DNA of 64,000 nucleotides from JAJRRS01 sp965230275 (GTDB lineage: Bacteria; Planctomycetota; Phycisphaerae; Phycisphaerales; Phycisphaeraceae), in NCBI GenBank assembly GCA_965230275.1, contig CBDDKO010000001.1, forward strand, positions 62,001 through 126,000, read 5' to 3'. The notes below the pieces were generated by a model that was not told the origin of the DNA, did no database searches, and saw only the letters and a list, made by a program, of their open reading frames with translations. Positions 1 to 8,417 of this stretch are shown in pieces. Within the stretch, counting starts at the first letter, position 1. The number at the start of each line of letters is the position of its first letter. Made by a program: the position numbers and the translations under genes.

Positions 1-3000
1 TCCGCAGGAAGGCGCAGCTGGACATGATGCGCAACTGCCAGTCCCGGCTCTTCCACTCGAAGCGGAAACGCCTGCCGAACAGGTCGAACTCGGGCCGGTT
101 GTGATGGCGGTAGGTGATCTTGTCGCCGCGCTCGGGGATGACGTTAAAGCGCTTGCGGTCGCGGCGGTATTTTTCGGGGCTGGTCAGCAGGGCCGAGACG
201 TACACCTCGTCCTTGATGAGCATGACCTTGGCGAGGTTCCAGACGACTGCACGGGTGACCTGGAAGCCGCGCTCGGGGCTGTCCTTGCGGAAGACCTCGA
301 CGAGGCTGTCGCAGTAGGTCTTGGCGTATTCGTAGCCACCCCACAGATAACAATCGAAGGCGCGGACGATCACGTCACGCATCAGCTGGTCATCGACGTG
401 CATGCCGCGGGTGGCGCGGAAGGTCTGCCGCATGAGCACGCGGAACTGCTTGGCGACGCGTTGGCCCTTGTTGCGTTCGATGATCCGGCCGACCCACTCG
501 GTGCCGTACCAGGCTTCGAGGGTGTTGGTCTTGCGGCGCAGCGCTTGGCGGGCGGATTCGTATTCGTGCTGCGGCTCGACGACGAAGAGGTCGGGCCTGA
601 CGGCGATCTTCCGGCCGATCGTGAAGGCTCGGAGGTTGCGTTCTTTCTCGCCGCGTGTGACTTCGATGATGGCGTGCTCGATCGCCTCGCGCGTCAGGGG
701 GAGGTACCCCTTCTGGAAGGCGATGCCGAGCATCATGATGTTGGCGTAGAGCTTAGTGTCGAGGATGCGTTCGCACAGGTCGCCGACGTTGAAGCCGACG
801 TACTTGTCCTCGGCGGTGTACTGCTTGATGGACTCCTGCACCTTCTGGATGTCGAAGTCTTCCCGGCCCATCAGCGAGAGGATGGTCGGCGTCTTGGCGG
901 TATTGACGACGGCGGCGGTGCGTTTGGGCGAGGCGACGCGGTACGGCAAACGCGGGTCGATCGAGCGTGCGGCCTCGAGCATGTCGATGCCCACGAGCAG
1001 GTCGGCCGTGCCGTAGGGGATCTGCGGGGTGATGGCCATGGGCTCGCCGTCGGCCTGCGGGCGGGAGTAGATCAGTTGCGAGAACACACCGCCGTTGCGG
1101 ATGGCCAGGCCCTTCTTGTCGAGGTAGCGGACGTGGTAGCCCATCTCGTGGCCGGCCTTGACGAGGATGGCGGTGGCGACGCCGATCCCCATGCCGCCGA
1201 CACCGCCGAGGTGCACACGCCAGGTCGGCTGCTCTGCGTGGATCGGACGCTCGGGATCGGGCAGGTCGTCCAGCGCGACGTACTCATCGCCCATGCGCTT
1301 GGGCTGACGACGCGAAACGGTGACTTCCTCGAAACTCGGGCAGGCGTGGATGCGCTCGCAGGCGCCGTCGTTCACACACCAGGACATATCGGTCTGCACC
1401 TTCGGGCCGTAGTCCGTCCCGGTCATCTTCAGGCCCGGGCAGCCGGTCTGGTTCGTGCATTCCAGGCAGAACTCGCAAGCATCGGTCGCGACGTTCATGA
1501 ACGTCTTCTTGGGGATAAATCCGTGCTGCTTGAGTTGGCCGCGCTCGACCGACTTGGCGCGGCGGTTGAAGGTGATGCCGCACTCCTTGTCGGCGATCAC
1601 GATCTTCACACCGTCAGCGAGCACCGTCTGCTCCATCAGCTTGCGGTAGCGGTCGCGGTCGGCGGGGTTGATGCGGACGACACGGACGTCTTTCTTGAGG
1701 TTCTTGGGGACCAGCCCGGCGACGATGCGCTCGATATCCAGCGGGTTCATCGGGTTGCCGGTAAGGTCGAAGTCGACGCCGGCGTGGCCCTGATGGCCGG
1801 TCATCGCGGTGGTCTTGTTGTCCAGGATGATGTAGGTGATGTCCTGGCCGTTGTAGATGGACTGGCTGATGGCGACCTGCCCGGAATGGTAGAAGGTGCC
1901 GTCGCCCATGAAGACGATCTGCTTGTTCTCGATGAACGGGTCGATGCCCGCGCCGGTCGCGCCGCCCAGGCCCATGCCGGAGTAGTTATGCATCAGCGGC
2001 TTGGTCGGCTCGAACATGAGCATGGTGTAGCAGCCGGTGTCGCCGTGGCAGACCATGTCGACGGGCTTGCGTTTGTGGTGCTGGAGCATGTAGTTGGCGT
2101 CCAGCAGGTCCTGGCGCAGCTCAAGCAGCACGCTTGAAGAATCGCGGTGAGGGCAGCCGGGGCAGAAGGTCGGTGTGCGCAGCGGGATGTCGATCATATA
2201 GTCGGCGGTCGCCTCGATCATCGCCAGGTGTTCGGCGAGGTGGCCGTTGGTCAGCTCGATTGGGAGCGTGGCGTGCTCCTTGATCAGGGGGACCAGCCGT
2301 TGGATCAGCACCGATGGGTTCAGGCCGCGTTCCTCTGGGATGCCGGGCAAACCGCGCGGGAACTTCTTGCCGAAGACATCGGTCTTGACCTCACCGGTCT
2401 GCCGCAGCGGGTTGAGGATGTCCAGGACCTGACGCTCAACAAAGCCCCGGCGTTCTTCGATGACGATGAGCTGCTGACACTGCTTGGCGAACTCGGTGAC
2501 GATCGCATCGTCCACAGGGTACGTCATACCGAGTTTGAGGATCGGGAACCGGCCGGTGAGCCCAAGCTCGGAAAGCGCGTGATCGAGGTACGACGTCGCG
2601 GTGCCGGCGGCGATGAAGCCCATCGGGACGACCAGGCCCTTCTGGGGCTTGTCCTGGATGGTGTTGATCCCGAGCTTGCGTGCCTCGGCCTTGAGCTTGT
2701 CGAACTGTGTGGGCAGCGCCAACTCGCGCTGCCAGGTGCGCGGGGGAAGCAGGACGGTCTGTTCGAGGTTCGGCTCGATGTCCTTCTCGTAGCTAAGCGC
2801 CAGCTTCTGCTGCTCGTTGATTTCGGGGAAGTGGTTTTCGTAACACTGGACGGTGCCGCCGCCGTCGGCGTTGGCGACAGTCATCATGTAGCCGATGTAG
2901 ATCCCGCCGGCCTGGCCCAGCTTGAAGCCGAGGTTGACCCAGTCCTTGACCTCCTGGGGGTTGCTGGGTTCGATGACGGGAAGCCGGCAGTGCTCCGCCA

Positions 3001-3421
3001 GGTACCGCGAGTCGGCGGGGACCTGTGTGGAATCGGACCAGGGGTCGTCGCCCATGACGATCAGCCCGCCGGAGTCGCCGCGCGTCCCGGCCAGGACACC
3101 CAACGCGAGGGCGTCGGAAGCGACGTGCAGGCCGACGCTCTTGAAAGCGCAGATCGCCCGGCAGCCGGCCATCTGAGCACCGTTGACCATCGCGACGGAG
3201 AGGGCCTCGTTGTTGGCCTGCTTGGCGACGACGCCCTTGTCACGGAGCATCGGGCCGAGGGCCTGAAGCGTGTCGAAAAACGCGGCGATGGGTGAGCCGG
3301 GGTACCCGGTGAGCAGGTGGACCCCCCCCTCGGTCTCGAGCGCGCCCTTGACCATTAACTCATTGCCGCTGAAGACGGCGGGGCCGGCTTCTTGTATGAA
3401 ACGTGGATCGATCGCTTTCAT
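1..3421 (-). CDS. Indolepyruvate ferredoxin oxidoreductase, fused alpha/beta type (C-terminus cut by window edge)
   Basis: A single reading frame on the minus strand stays open from an ATG at 3421 to the window edge (about 1140 codons). It would oxidatively decarboxylate aryl- or branched-chain 2-oxo acids to acyl-CoA, reducing ferredoxin in the cytoplasm. Domains in order: pyrimidine-binding domain near the N-terminus (LLTGYPGSPIAAFFD, about residues 37-51); thiamine-diphosphate domain with CHGDTGCY and MGDGTFYHSG (about 460-510); a CEFCLEC iron-sulfur motif near 648 followed by a second cysteine cluster; a gamma/IorB-like domain starting with GGVGGMGIG (about 742); then a C-terminal region like DUF6537. 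The fusion and length fit the large one-chain IOR proteins of Proteobacteria and Planctomycetes. The exact oxo-acid substrate cannot be told from sequence. The long plus-strand frames opposite this gene are antisense shadows. Confidence 0.88.
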   Translation of the reverse strand, partial: MKAIDPRFIQEAGPAVFSGNELMVKGALETEGGVHLLTGYPGSPIAAFFDTLQALGPMLRDKGVVAKQANNEALSVAMVNGAQMAGCRAICAFKSVGLHVASDALALGVLAGTRGDSGGLIVMGDDPWSDSTQVPADSRYLAEHCRLPVIEPSNPQEVKDWVNLGFKLGQAGGIYIGYMMTVANADGGGTVQCYENHFPEINEQQKLALSYEKDIEPNLEQTVLLPPRTWQRELALPTQFDKLKAEARKLGINTIQDKPQKGLVVPMGFIAAGTATSYLDHALSELGLTGRFPILKLGMTYPVDDAIVTEFAKQCQQLIVIEERRGFVERQVLDILNPLRQTGEVKTDVFGKKFPRGLPGIPEERGLNPSVLIQRLVPLIKEHATLPIELTNGHLAEHLAMIEATADYMIDIPLRTPTFCPGCPHRDSSSVLLELRQDLLDANYMLQHHKRKPVDMVCHGDTGCYTMLMFEPTKPLMHNYSGMGLGGATGAGIDPFIENKQIVFMGDGTFYHSGQVAISQSIYNGQDITYIILDNKTTAMTGHQGHAGVDFDLTGNPMNPLDIERIVAGLVPKNLKKDVRVVRINPADRDRYRKLMEQTVLADGVKIVIADKECGITFNRRAKSVERGQLKQHGFIPKKTFMNVATDACEFCLECTNQTGCPGLKMTGTDYGPKVQTDMSWCVNDGACERIHACPSFEEVTVSRRQPKRMGDEYVALDDLPDPERPIHAEQPTWRVHLGGVGGMGIGVATAILVKAGHEMGYHVRYLDKKGLAIRNGGVFSQLIYSRPQADGEPMAITPQIPYGTADLLVGIDMLEAARSIDPRLPYRVASPKRTAAVVNTAKTPTILSLMGREDFDIQKVQESIKQYTAEDKYVGFNVGDLCERILDTKLYANIMMLGIAFQKGYLPLTREAIEHAIIEVTRGEKERNLRAFTIGRKIAVRPDLFVVEPQHEYESARQALRRKTNTLEAWYGTEWVGRIIERNKGQRVAKQFRVLMRQTFRATRGMHVDDQLMRDVIVRAFDCYLWGGYEYAKTYCDSLVEVFRKDSPERGFQVTRAVVWNLAKVMLIKDEVYVSALLTSPEKYRRDRKRFNVIPERGDKITYRHHNRPEFDLFGRRFRFEWKSRDWQLRIMSSCAFLR

Positions 3422-3480
3422 GAAAGCTTCAGCGTCCGGGGTGGTTTCGTTATGGGCGGGCAGATGCGGTGGTCGGTCAT
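3418..3480 (-). CDS. Possible 20-codon leader ORF translationally coupled to the IOR gene
   Basis: An ATG at 3480 has a better Shine-Dalgarno (AGGAG, 6 nt upstream) than the IOR start itself. It reads 20 codons (begins MTDHRICPP, ends TLKLS). Its TGA overlaps the IOR ATG as ATGA, the classic arrangement for translational coupling. The peptide has no obvious run of regulatory amino acids. An alternative is that a one-base change has separated the original IOR start, with its good ribosome site, from the IOR frame; the IOR frame is open upstream of 3421 but has no ATG there. Either explanation is inference. Confidence 0.35.
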   Translation of the reverse strand: MTDHRICPPITKPPRTLKLS

Positions 3481-3605
3481 GTCGGGCTCCTAGCGAACAC
3501 TGCCCATCCTGGGCTTGACCGTATTGCGGCCGGGGCAGGCCCGAACCTATGTATCCGGCCCCAGACCCCAACGCCGCCTCGTGGGTCATGGGTACAACGG
3601 TTGCC

Positions 3606-3635
3606 ATTATAGTCCCCGGGACACACTCTGGGCAA
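3606..3635 (-). promoter_or_regulatory. Sigma-70-like promoter for the IOR gene
   Basis: On the minus strand TTGCCC (3635-3630) and TATAAT (3611-3606) are separated by 18 bases, a near-consensus housekeeping promoter. Transcription would start near 3600, leaving an untranslated leader of about 120 nt before the leader ORF at 3480. Visual match only. Confidence 0.5.
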
Positions 3636-3736
3636 AGCATTTACGGCGGATACAGGTGCCGGCGTCAAGGCGTCGAATGGTAAATCTCTCCCCCCTGCCG
3701 GGATAGGACGTTGCCGATCCGCTATAAAGGCGGGCC

Positions 3737-5023
3737 GTGAACCGCCCTACCACCGATATTCGAGATAAAAAGCCGATCTACCGCGTGACGATCACCGGTT
3801 TCGGCCTGATCACGCCCCTGGGCACATCGGCCTGGCAGACGTTTTCTAATCTGTGTGAAGGCAAGACATTAGCTCAAAGAGCACGAGCCCTGCCCTCAGA
3901 CATCAATCTCGTGGATCTGGTGCGTGCCACCGGGGCGGTCGCGAGCTGTCAGCACACGGCGACGGACCCCTCGATCGAGCTGGCTGAGCGGGCGATCCGT
4001 GAAGCCGCGGCGATGGCTGGGATCGAGACGACAGGCATGGACGCGTTTCTCGGGGCAAGTAAGGGGGCGGTCCACGCCCTGAGCGCCGCCGCCGAAGCCA
4101 GGCAACCGGACCTGCCCGCCTCGGCCTTGCGCCCTACGCCGCCGGCCGATGCCGACCTCGCCGTCGCGCTCGGGCCCCACGGCTACCAGAACTATCATCT
4201 GCAAAAACGCCTAAAACTAAACCGGGTCCGACACCACGTCGCCGCCTGCGCTTCGAGCTTGACCGCCTTACACCACGCCAGACAGCACCTGCTGGATGCC
4301 CCCCCTTCTTCCGAACCCCGAACCCCGATACCCGATCCCCGGGATCACGTCATCGTCGCCACCAGCGAAGCGTCACTGCTGCCGTTATTCATCCACAGCT
4401 ACAAACGCCTCGGCGTGCTCGCCCCATCGACGCCAGATGCTTACGACGAGCGCCCCATGGATCGATCGCGCCAAGGCTTCATGCTCAGCGAATGCGGCGC
4501 CGCGGTGATCCTTAAGCGTGTCCCGATCGACGCGCCGGACGATGAACCCCTGCCGGGCGAAGTGGAAATGATCGACACGGCCCTTGCGTGTGAAGCCCAT
4601 GACCTGATCCGGCCGAGTGACACCATGCCTGCGCTGCGTCACATCACGGAGCAGCTATTCTACGGCCGGACGATCGACATGCTCCACCCTCACGCTCCGG
4701 GCACGCCCGACCACGATCCGGCCGAGTTGAACGTGTATGCCGAGACACTCAAGCGACTCGGTCACACCACCCTGCCCGACGTCTACGCCTGCAAGGGCGC
4801 GATCGGCCACGGCCTGGGTGCAGCCGGCTTGAGCGCATTGGTCCTCGCCTGCCTCTGCGCTAAAGCACGCAAGCGCCCCGCAATGCCCTGGCTAACCGAC
4901 CCGATCGACTCCGCCTTACCCCTCAAGCCTCAAGCCTCACCTCTCAAGCCCTCCACCACCCACGCCATCTTCGCCGCCGGCTTCGCCGGGCACACTGCCG
5001 GCGCGGTGGTCAGGCATTATTGA
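3737..5023 (+). CDS. Beta-ketoacyl-[ACP] synthase (FabF-like) family protein
   Basis: A 428-residue thiolase-fold condensing enzyme. It would carry out decarboxylative Claisen condensation of an acyl chain with malonyl-ACP in the cytoplasm. The start is GTG with AAGG about 8 nt upstream. The N-terminus (VTITGFGLITPLGTS) is typical of KAS I/II. The catalytic triad is present: Cys in AACASSL (about residue 171), His in HAPGTPDHD (about 317, in place of the usual HGTGT) and Lys/His in KGAIGHGLGAAG (about 353/358). A proline-rich stretch around residues 192-204 is encoded by CCCCGAA/CCCCGAT repeats and looks like an insertion. No ACP, ketoreductase or other fab gene is adjacent, so it may serve a specialised lipid or polyketide rather than bulk fatty-acid synthesis. 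It diverges from the IOR gene and converges on the DUF6607 gene. Confidence 0.8.
   Translation: MNRPTTDIRDKKPIYRVTITGFGLITPLGTSAWQTFSNLCEGKTLAQRARALPSDINLVDLVRATGAVASCQHTATDPSIELAERAIREAAAMAGIETTGMDAFLGASKGAVHALSAAAEARQPDLPASALRPTPPADADLAVALGPHGYQNYHLQKRLKLNRVRHHVAACASSLTALHHARQHLLDAPPSSEPRTPIPDPRDHVIVATSEASLLPLFIHSYKRLGVLAPSTPDAYDERPMDRSRQGFMLSECGAAVILKRVPIDAPDDEPLPGEVEMIDTALACEAHDLIRPSDTMPALRHITEQLFYGRTIDMLHPHAPGTPDHDPAELNVYAETLKRLGHTTLPDVYACKGAIGHGLGAAGLSALVLACLCAKARKRPAMPWLTDPIDSALPLKPQASPLKPSTTHAIFAAGFAGHTAGAVVRHY
4311..4345 (+). repeat. CCCCGAA/CCCCGAT heptamer repeat inside the ketoacyl-synthase gene
   Basis: Four tandem, slightly varied heptamers of the type CCCCGAW, followed by CCCCGGGATC. 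The same family lies before thiG (25645), lnt (52075) and argS (60711). Here it is translated, giving the SEPRTPIPDPR stretch. Confidence 0.7.
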
Positions 5024-5056
5024 TGTTGCAAACCGTTTAGGCCCAGGCCTAGTAAA

Positions 5057-5092
5057 CAAGCCGCAGCCATGTAATACGATGGCTGCGGCTTG
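5057..5092. terminator. Intergenic hairpin, probable bidirectional terminator
   Basis: A perfect 14-bp stem (CAAGCCGCAGCCAT and its complement) with an 8-nt loop lies between two convergent genes, the ketoacyl synthase and the DUF6607 gene. No long T-tract follows on either strand, so termination efficiency is uncertain. Confidence 0.65.
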
Positions 5093-5118
5093 AGTTGTCC
5101 AAGATACAAGTGTCGTGG

Positions 5119-6087
5119 CTACTGATTCTCAACGTAGGATTCGATTGTCTCACGCACAACCGAAGCCATCTTGTTGGCGTCGTATTCCCCGGCCGCTTTG
5201 ACTTCCTTGGCTAGGCTGCCGATCGCACGGTTACGGTGTTGACCGTCGACTTCATCTTTGAGCGTGACGTTGCCGGGCTGTGCCAGGATGTCGGACCAGA
5301 CGGCGCGGACGTCCTGCCAGTATGCCCGGGTGGCGTTCCAGTATTCACGACCGGCGGCGAAGTCGACGTCGTCCACCTTGTCGTACACGTTTAAGCCCGA
5401 CTCATGGACGAGCACCTTGACCGGGTTGCCCTGCTCATCGATCACGAGCTTGTAGTTGTCCTGTTCGTGAACCCAACCGCTTGGGGTGATGGTGTGGCGG
5501 TTGCGGGCGACCACGACGCCGTAGTCATCTCGCTTGGTGTGCTCACGCCGGGGCAGCGGCCGCCAGGTCTCTTGTGAATCCCAGGCCGAACGCGCGCCGG
5601 TGTGTACCCACTTGCCGTGCGATTCATAACGCGGTGAGTCATCGACCTGATACACGGCCTGCGTCCAGGTGCCGGTCACTTCACTCGGGCTGTAGGTGAC
5701 GAGCTCCCAGGTGTTGTTGCCGCGAAAGACATTCACCTCCGTGTCTTCAAAACGCCAGTCCTGGCGCCAGTGCTTGACGACCATGTCCTTGCCCCCCTTC
5801 TTCTTCGGCTTGACGACCAAGACATGCTGGAGGCTGATGAAGTCCCCCGTGTCTTCGATGACCTCAATCATCTCTGTCGCTTCGGAATAGTACGGCTCCT
5901 TGGTTTCATACCCCGGCTCGACCACCACGGTTTCCTTAAACTCAAACGTCACCTGGTATTCACCAGCCATCGCAAGGATGGCTTTGCGGTCCAGTTCATA
6001 AGCGTGCTTGCCGTCGGCCCACGCGGGGGTGTGGATCGAAAGGCCTAGAACCGCGACGGTAATCATTATCAAAAAACGCTTCATCAT
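5119..6087 (-). CDS. DUF6607-like secreted protein, probably iron-regulated
   Basis: A 322-residue protein with a Sec signal peptide (MMKRFLIMITVAVLGLSIHT, cleaved near AWA-DG), so probably periplasmic or outer-membrane-associated. Tryptophan- and tyrosine-rich motifs (KHWRQDWRFED, TWTQAVYQVDDSPRYES, TWRPLPRREHTKR, HTITPSGWVHEQDN) match my recollection of DUF6607, a family without known function. I have not confirmed this by search. AAAGGA lies 5 nt before the first ATG (6087) and 8 nt before the second (6084), so either could start. A strong Fur-box match lies about 150 bp upstream at 6236-6250. The gene appears monocistronic, bounded downstream by a hairpin. Fur control suggests a role in iron or heme handling or in the response to iron limitation; this is inference. 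Confidence 0.7.
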   Translation of the reverse strand: MMKRFLIMITVAVLGLSIHTPAWADGKHAYELDRKAILAMAGEYQVTFEFKETVVVEPGYETKEPYYSEATEMIEVIEDTGDFISLQHVLVVKPKKKGGKDMVVKHWRQDWRFEDTEVNVFRGNNTWELVTYSPSEVTGTWTQAVYQVDDSPRYESHGKWVHTGARSAWDSQETWRPLPRREHTKRDDYGVVVARNRHTITPSGWVHEQDNYKLVIDEQGNPVKVLVHESGLNVYDKVDDVDFAAGREYWNATRAYWQDVRAVWSDILAQPGNVTLKDEVDGQHRNRAIGSLAKEVKAAGEYDANKMASVVRETIESYVENQ

Positions 6088-6235
6088 TCGTGTCCTTTAA
6101 GTTTCCGGGCAAGCACGATCACGGCGTAATGCCGTAGCCGCCGCTTTGTGTCCACCGCTCTGTGTCCGTGTTTGACCCTTGCTGCTTAGTTATTTGCCTC
6201 AACCAATCCCGAGAAAGGCCGATTATTTATGCAAA

Positions 6236-6250
6236 TGATACTCATTCTCA
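6236..6250. promoter_or_regulatory. Fur box upstream of the DUF6607 gene
   Basis: TGATACTCATTCTCA matches 13 of 15 positions of the 7-1-7 Fur consensus TGATAATCATTATCA. It lies in the 233-bp gap upstream of the DUF6607 gene and downstream of the prepilin-type gene, so it should act on the former, repressing it when iron is plentiful. AT-rich sequence resembling a -10 region follows on the minus strand. Confidence 0.65.
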
Positions 6251-6320
6251 TCTGTGACCGCCAGTATAGTGGTCGCCTGCCCGGTGTCAAACAACTATTG
6301 GTTTATGAAATATTGGGCGG

Positions 6321-7217
6321 TTAAGGCGTGTAGTCGTAGTCTTCGGTCTTGGCGTTGTTGGCCCACAGACGCATGTCGTTGAGCTCTTCGGGTGACTTGC
6401 CTTCGACGTGGCCGTCGAAGAAGGCTGTCCCTGCATTCGAGTTGTATCGGCCTTTGGGGATGCCCATATCGGAACCTGCGATTAGTTCGAAGTCGTCACC
6501 TGCCCCGCGCCACTGCTCACCATTAACACGTGGCGCGGTGAGGTGGGCGTAGCCGAGTTGTGGGTCTTGTGGACCGGGAAACACCAGATTTCGTACCTGA
6601 GTCTCAGCTAGGACAATCAATTCTGAAGTACGCCGAACCTCCCCGGCGAAGAATACCACATGCTTGCCGGTGTCAGGTGCATAGGAAGTGTCCGGACCCG
6701 TCGGGTCTGGATTCCCACCTAGAGCCTTAAAGCCATCGCGGTTTCTATGCCCACCGACATACACCGAGTTGATACCGTACGAAGGAAACTCGCTCAAGAT
6801 ATAGGCCTTCCAAGAAGCGCTCCAAGGGCTGTCCGTAGGTAAGGGTAAATCATACGGTTCTGTATGTGTGTACATCATCTCCCAAATATCTGAGACATAG
6901 GGAAGTAACCGCCAGGGATATCGGGCACTGGCCGGCGGACCAAAGGTGTGTCCGGCGTATTCGACCTGGAACTCATTAAAATAAATTGTGTCAGGCGGAT
7001 AGCCGAACATCACGTGATCGTCATAGTCGCTCTGATAAACCGTATAGCCCATCATCAGTTGGCGAAGGTTGCTTTTGGATTTGAGGTCCTTCGCGGAGCG
7101 TCGGGCGGCACCGAGCGCGGGCAGGAGGATGCCGATCAGCAGCGCGATGATGCTGATAACGACCAGCAGCTCGATCAGTGTGAAGGCCCGTATGTGTCGT
7201 AAACCATGTGCTTGCAT
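6321..7217 (-). CDS. Prepilin-type N-terminal cleavage/methylation protein (H-X9-DG class)
   Basis: A 298-residue type II secretion/type IV pilin-like protein. The N-terminus RAFTLIELLVVISIIALLIG is the prepilin peptidase site plus hydrophobic helix: cleavage before FTLIE, N-methylation and membrane anchoring. The C-terminus contains NAGTAFFDGHVEG, the H-X9-DG signature of the greatly expanded planctomycete and verrucomicrobial pseudopilin-like family (often labelled DUF1559-related). ATG 7217 is chosen because CAGGA lies 8 nt upstream; a GTG at 7241 would add eight residues. It lies downstream of two PEP-CTERM genes on the same strand, with an 85-bp gap. The exact role (pilin, secretion substrate or surface protein) is unknown. 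Confidence 0.85.
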   Translation of the reverse strand: MQAHGLRHIRAFTLIELLVVISIIALLIGILLPALGAARRSAKDLKSKSNLRQLMMGYTVYQSDYDDHVMFGYPPDTIYFNEFQVEYAGHTFGPPASARYPWRLLPYVSDIWEMMYTHTEPYDLPLPTDSPWSASWKAYILSEFPSYGINSVYVGGHRNRDGFKALGGNPDPTGPDTSYAPDTGKHVVFFAGEVRRTSELIVLAETQVRNLVFPGPQDPQLGYAHLTAPRVNGEQWRGAGDDFELIAGSDMGIPKGRYNSNAGTAFFDGHVEGKSPEELNDMRLWANNAKTEDYDYTP

Positions 7218-7302
7218 GAAGCGTTCCTGTGCTTTGAGCACACCCGCCAGGATGTTTCAAGAATCCGCCCGACCGCCGGCAAGCGGTCGCGCGGGAAGTA
7301 TA

Positions 7303-8367
7303 TCAAGAACGACTTCGTCGTCCGGTCAGGCCTGTCAGTGCCGCGCCAAGCAGGGCCAGAGCCCCGGGCTCGGGGATCGCAGCAGCCCCCGGAAGTGCCG
7401 GCGGTGAGCCGGCATTCCAATTGTTCAGGACGATGTCCAGGTCGGCCAGGCCGACGAAGTTGTCGCCGGTCGGGTCCGCCAGCGGGTTAGCCGGCGGGAC
7501 GTTCAGGTTCCAGTTGTTGAGGATGATGTCCAAGTCCGCCAGGCCGACGAACCCGTCGCCGTCCAGGTCGCCGGGGATGGCGGCGGCTTGGACGAAAGTG
7601 TCAACTGCAATACCGATGATGCTGGTGTGCCCGTACATCAGATCGTCGGTCGACTGCGGATCCAATATCGAGGGAACGTAGGGTCCGAACGAAGCGTCGT
7701 AGGTATCGAACTCGATCAGTTGGGATGCGGCAGTATTGGGCAGCTCGAAGCGGAACCAGTGGGTCACGGCGGCGGTGGGGAAGCCGCCGCCGGAGCTGGC
7801 TGTGCGGGTGAGTTCGACGTGATCGACCCAGTCGTGGCCGTCAACTTTGACGGAGTTAGGCGCGGCGGCGTTGCCGGGCGTGGTGGGTCCGACGAGGATC
7901 TCGTTGCCATTGACGTCCAGCTGCAGGATGACGGTGGTGGTCGTGTTCGGCGCAGCTCCGTAGCCGGGCACGATGAGTTCAAAGTCGGCGGAGGCAAAGA
8001 AGCTGTAGATGTTCTGCGAACCGGCGGTGAGGGTCCCGCTGGTATGCCCGGTGGAGTTGCGTGTGGCGTCGAGGAACTGTGCGGTGGCGGTGCCGTTGGG
8101 GTTGTGGTGATCGTCGTCCGGCTGATTAAGACCGAACAGCGACGTGAAGTTCTCACCACCGCCTGCAAGCGCCGGCGTGCCGCCGTTGACCGGGCCGCGC
8201 CACTGCTGGTAAGTGGTGTCGGTATCGGTCCGGTTCCAATTGGTAAACGCGCTCGCCCCGGCCGGTGTAGTCGAGGGGTCCACGAAGGCGGCGTGCGCCT
8301 CCGTGGTGGCCCCGATGATCAACGCCGCGGCCAGTGCCATGGCGGTTTTCTTAGTCAAACAGTGCAT
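7303..8367 (-). CDS. PEP-CTERM secreted protein with two dockerin-like calcium-binding repeats
   Basis: A 354-residue exported protein. It has a Sec signal peptide (TAMALAAALIIGATTEAHA), a Thr/Asn-rich beta-type body, two dockerin type I-like repeats (GDLDGDGFVGLADLDIILNN and DPTGDNFVGLADLDIVLNN, about residues 285-335), and a C-terminal PEP-CTERM signal (IPEPGALALLGAAL, then an RR-rich tail). Dockerin repeats bind calcium and dock to cohesins. PEP-CTERM tails are processed by exosortase and link to exopolysaccharide-associated surface display. ATG 8367 has AAGGA 8 nt upstream and is preferred over the start at 8403. It probably forms a transcription unit with the PEP-CTERM gene 50 bp upstream. 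Neither a cohesin nor an exosortase gene is visible in this window. Confidence 0.8.
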   Translation of the reverse strand: MHCLTKKTAMALAAALIIGATTEAHAAFVDPSTTPAGASAFTNWNRTDTDTTYQQWRGPVNGGTPALAGGGENFTSLFGLNQPDDDHHNPNGTATAQFLDATRNSTGHTSGTLTAGSQNIYSFFASADFELIVPGYGAAPNTTTTVILQLDVNGNEILVGPTTPGNAAAPNSVKVDGHDWVDHVELTRTASSGGGFPTAAVTHWFRFELPNTAASQLIEFDTYDASFGPYVPSILDPQSTDDLMYGHTSIIGIAVDTFVQAAAIPGDLDGDGFVGLADLDIILNNWNLNVPPANPLADPTGDNFVGLADLDIVLNNWNAGSPPALPGAAAIPEPGALALLGAALTGLTGRRSRS

Positions 8368-8417
8368 TACGTATGTCCTTAACGCATGGTTTAAGTCGCC
8401 CAAGTGAAATTGACGTC

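Noticed and set aside
101..3295. Long plus-strand frames (678 and 382 codons)
   Set aside because: They lie antisense to the IOR gene, have no family features, and arise from GC-rich codon bias of the real minus-strand gene.
3737..5023. Polyketide or fatty-acid gene cluster around the ketoacyl synthase
   Set aside because: No ACP, ketoreductase or acyltransferase lies nearby; it is a single gene.
7588..8382. 264-codon plus-strand frame
   Set aside because: Antisense to the dockerin/PEP-CTERM gene, with no signal or domain.
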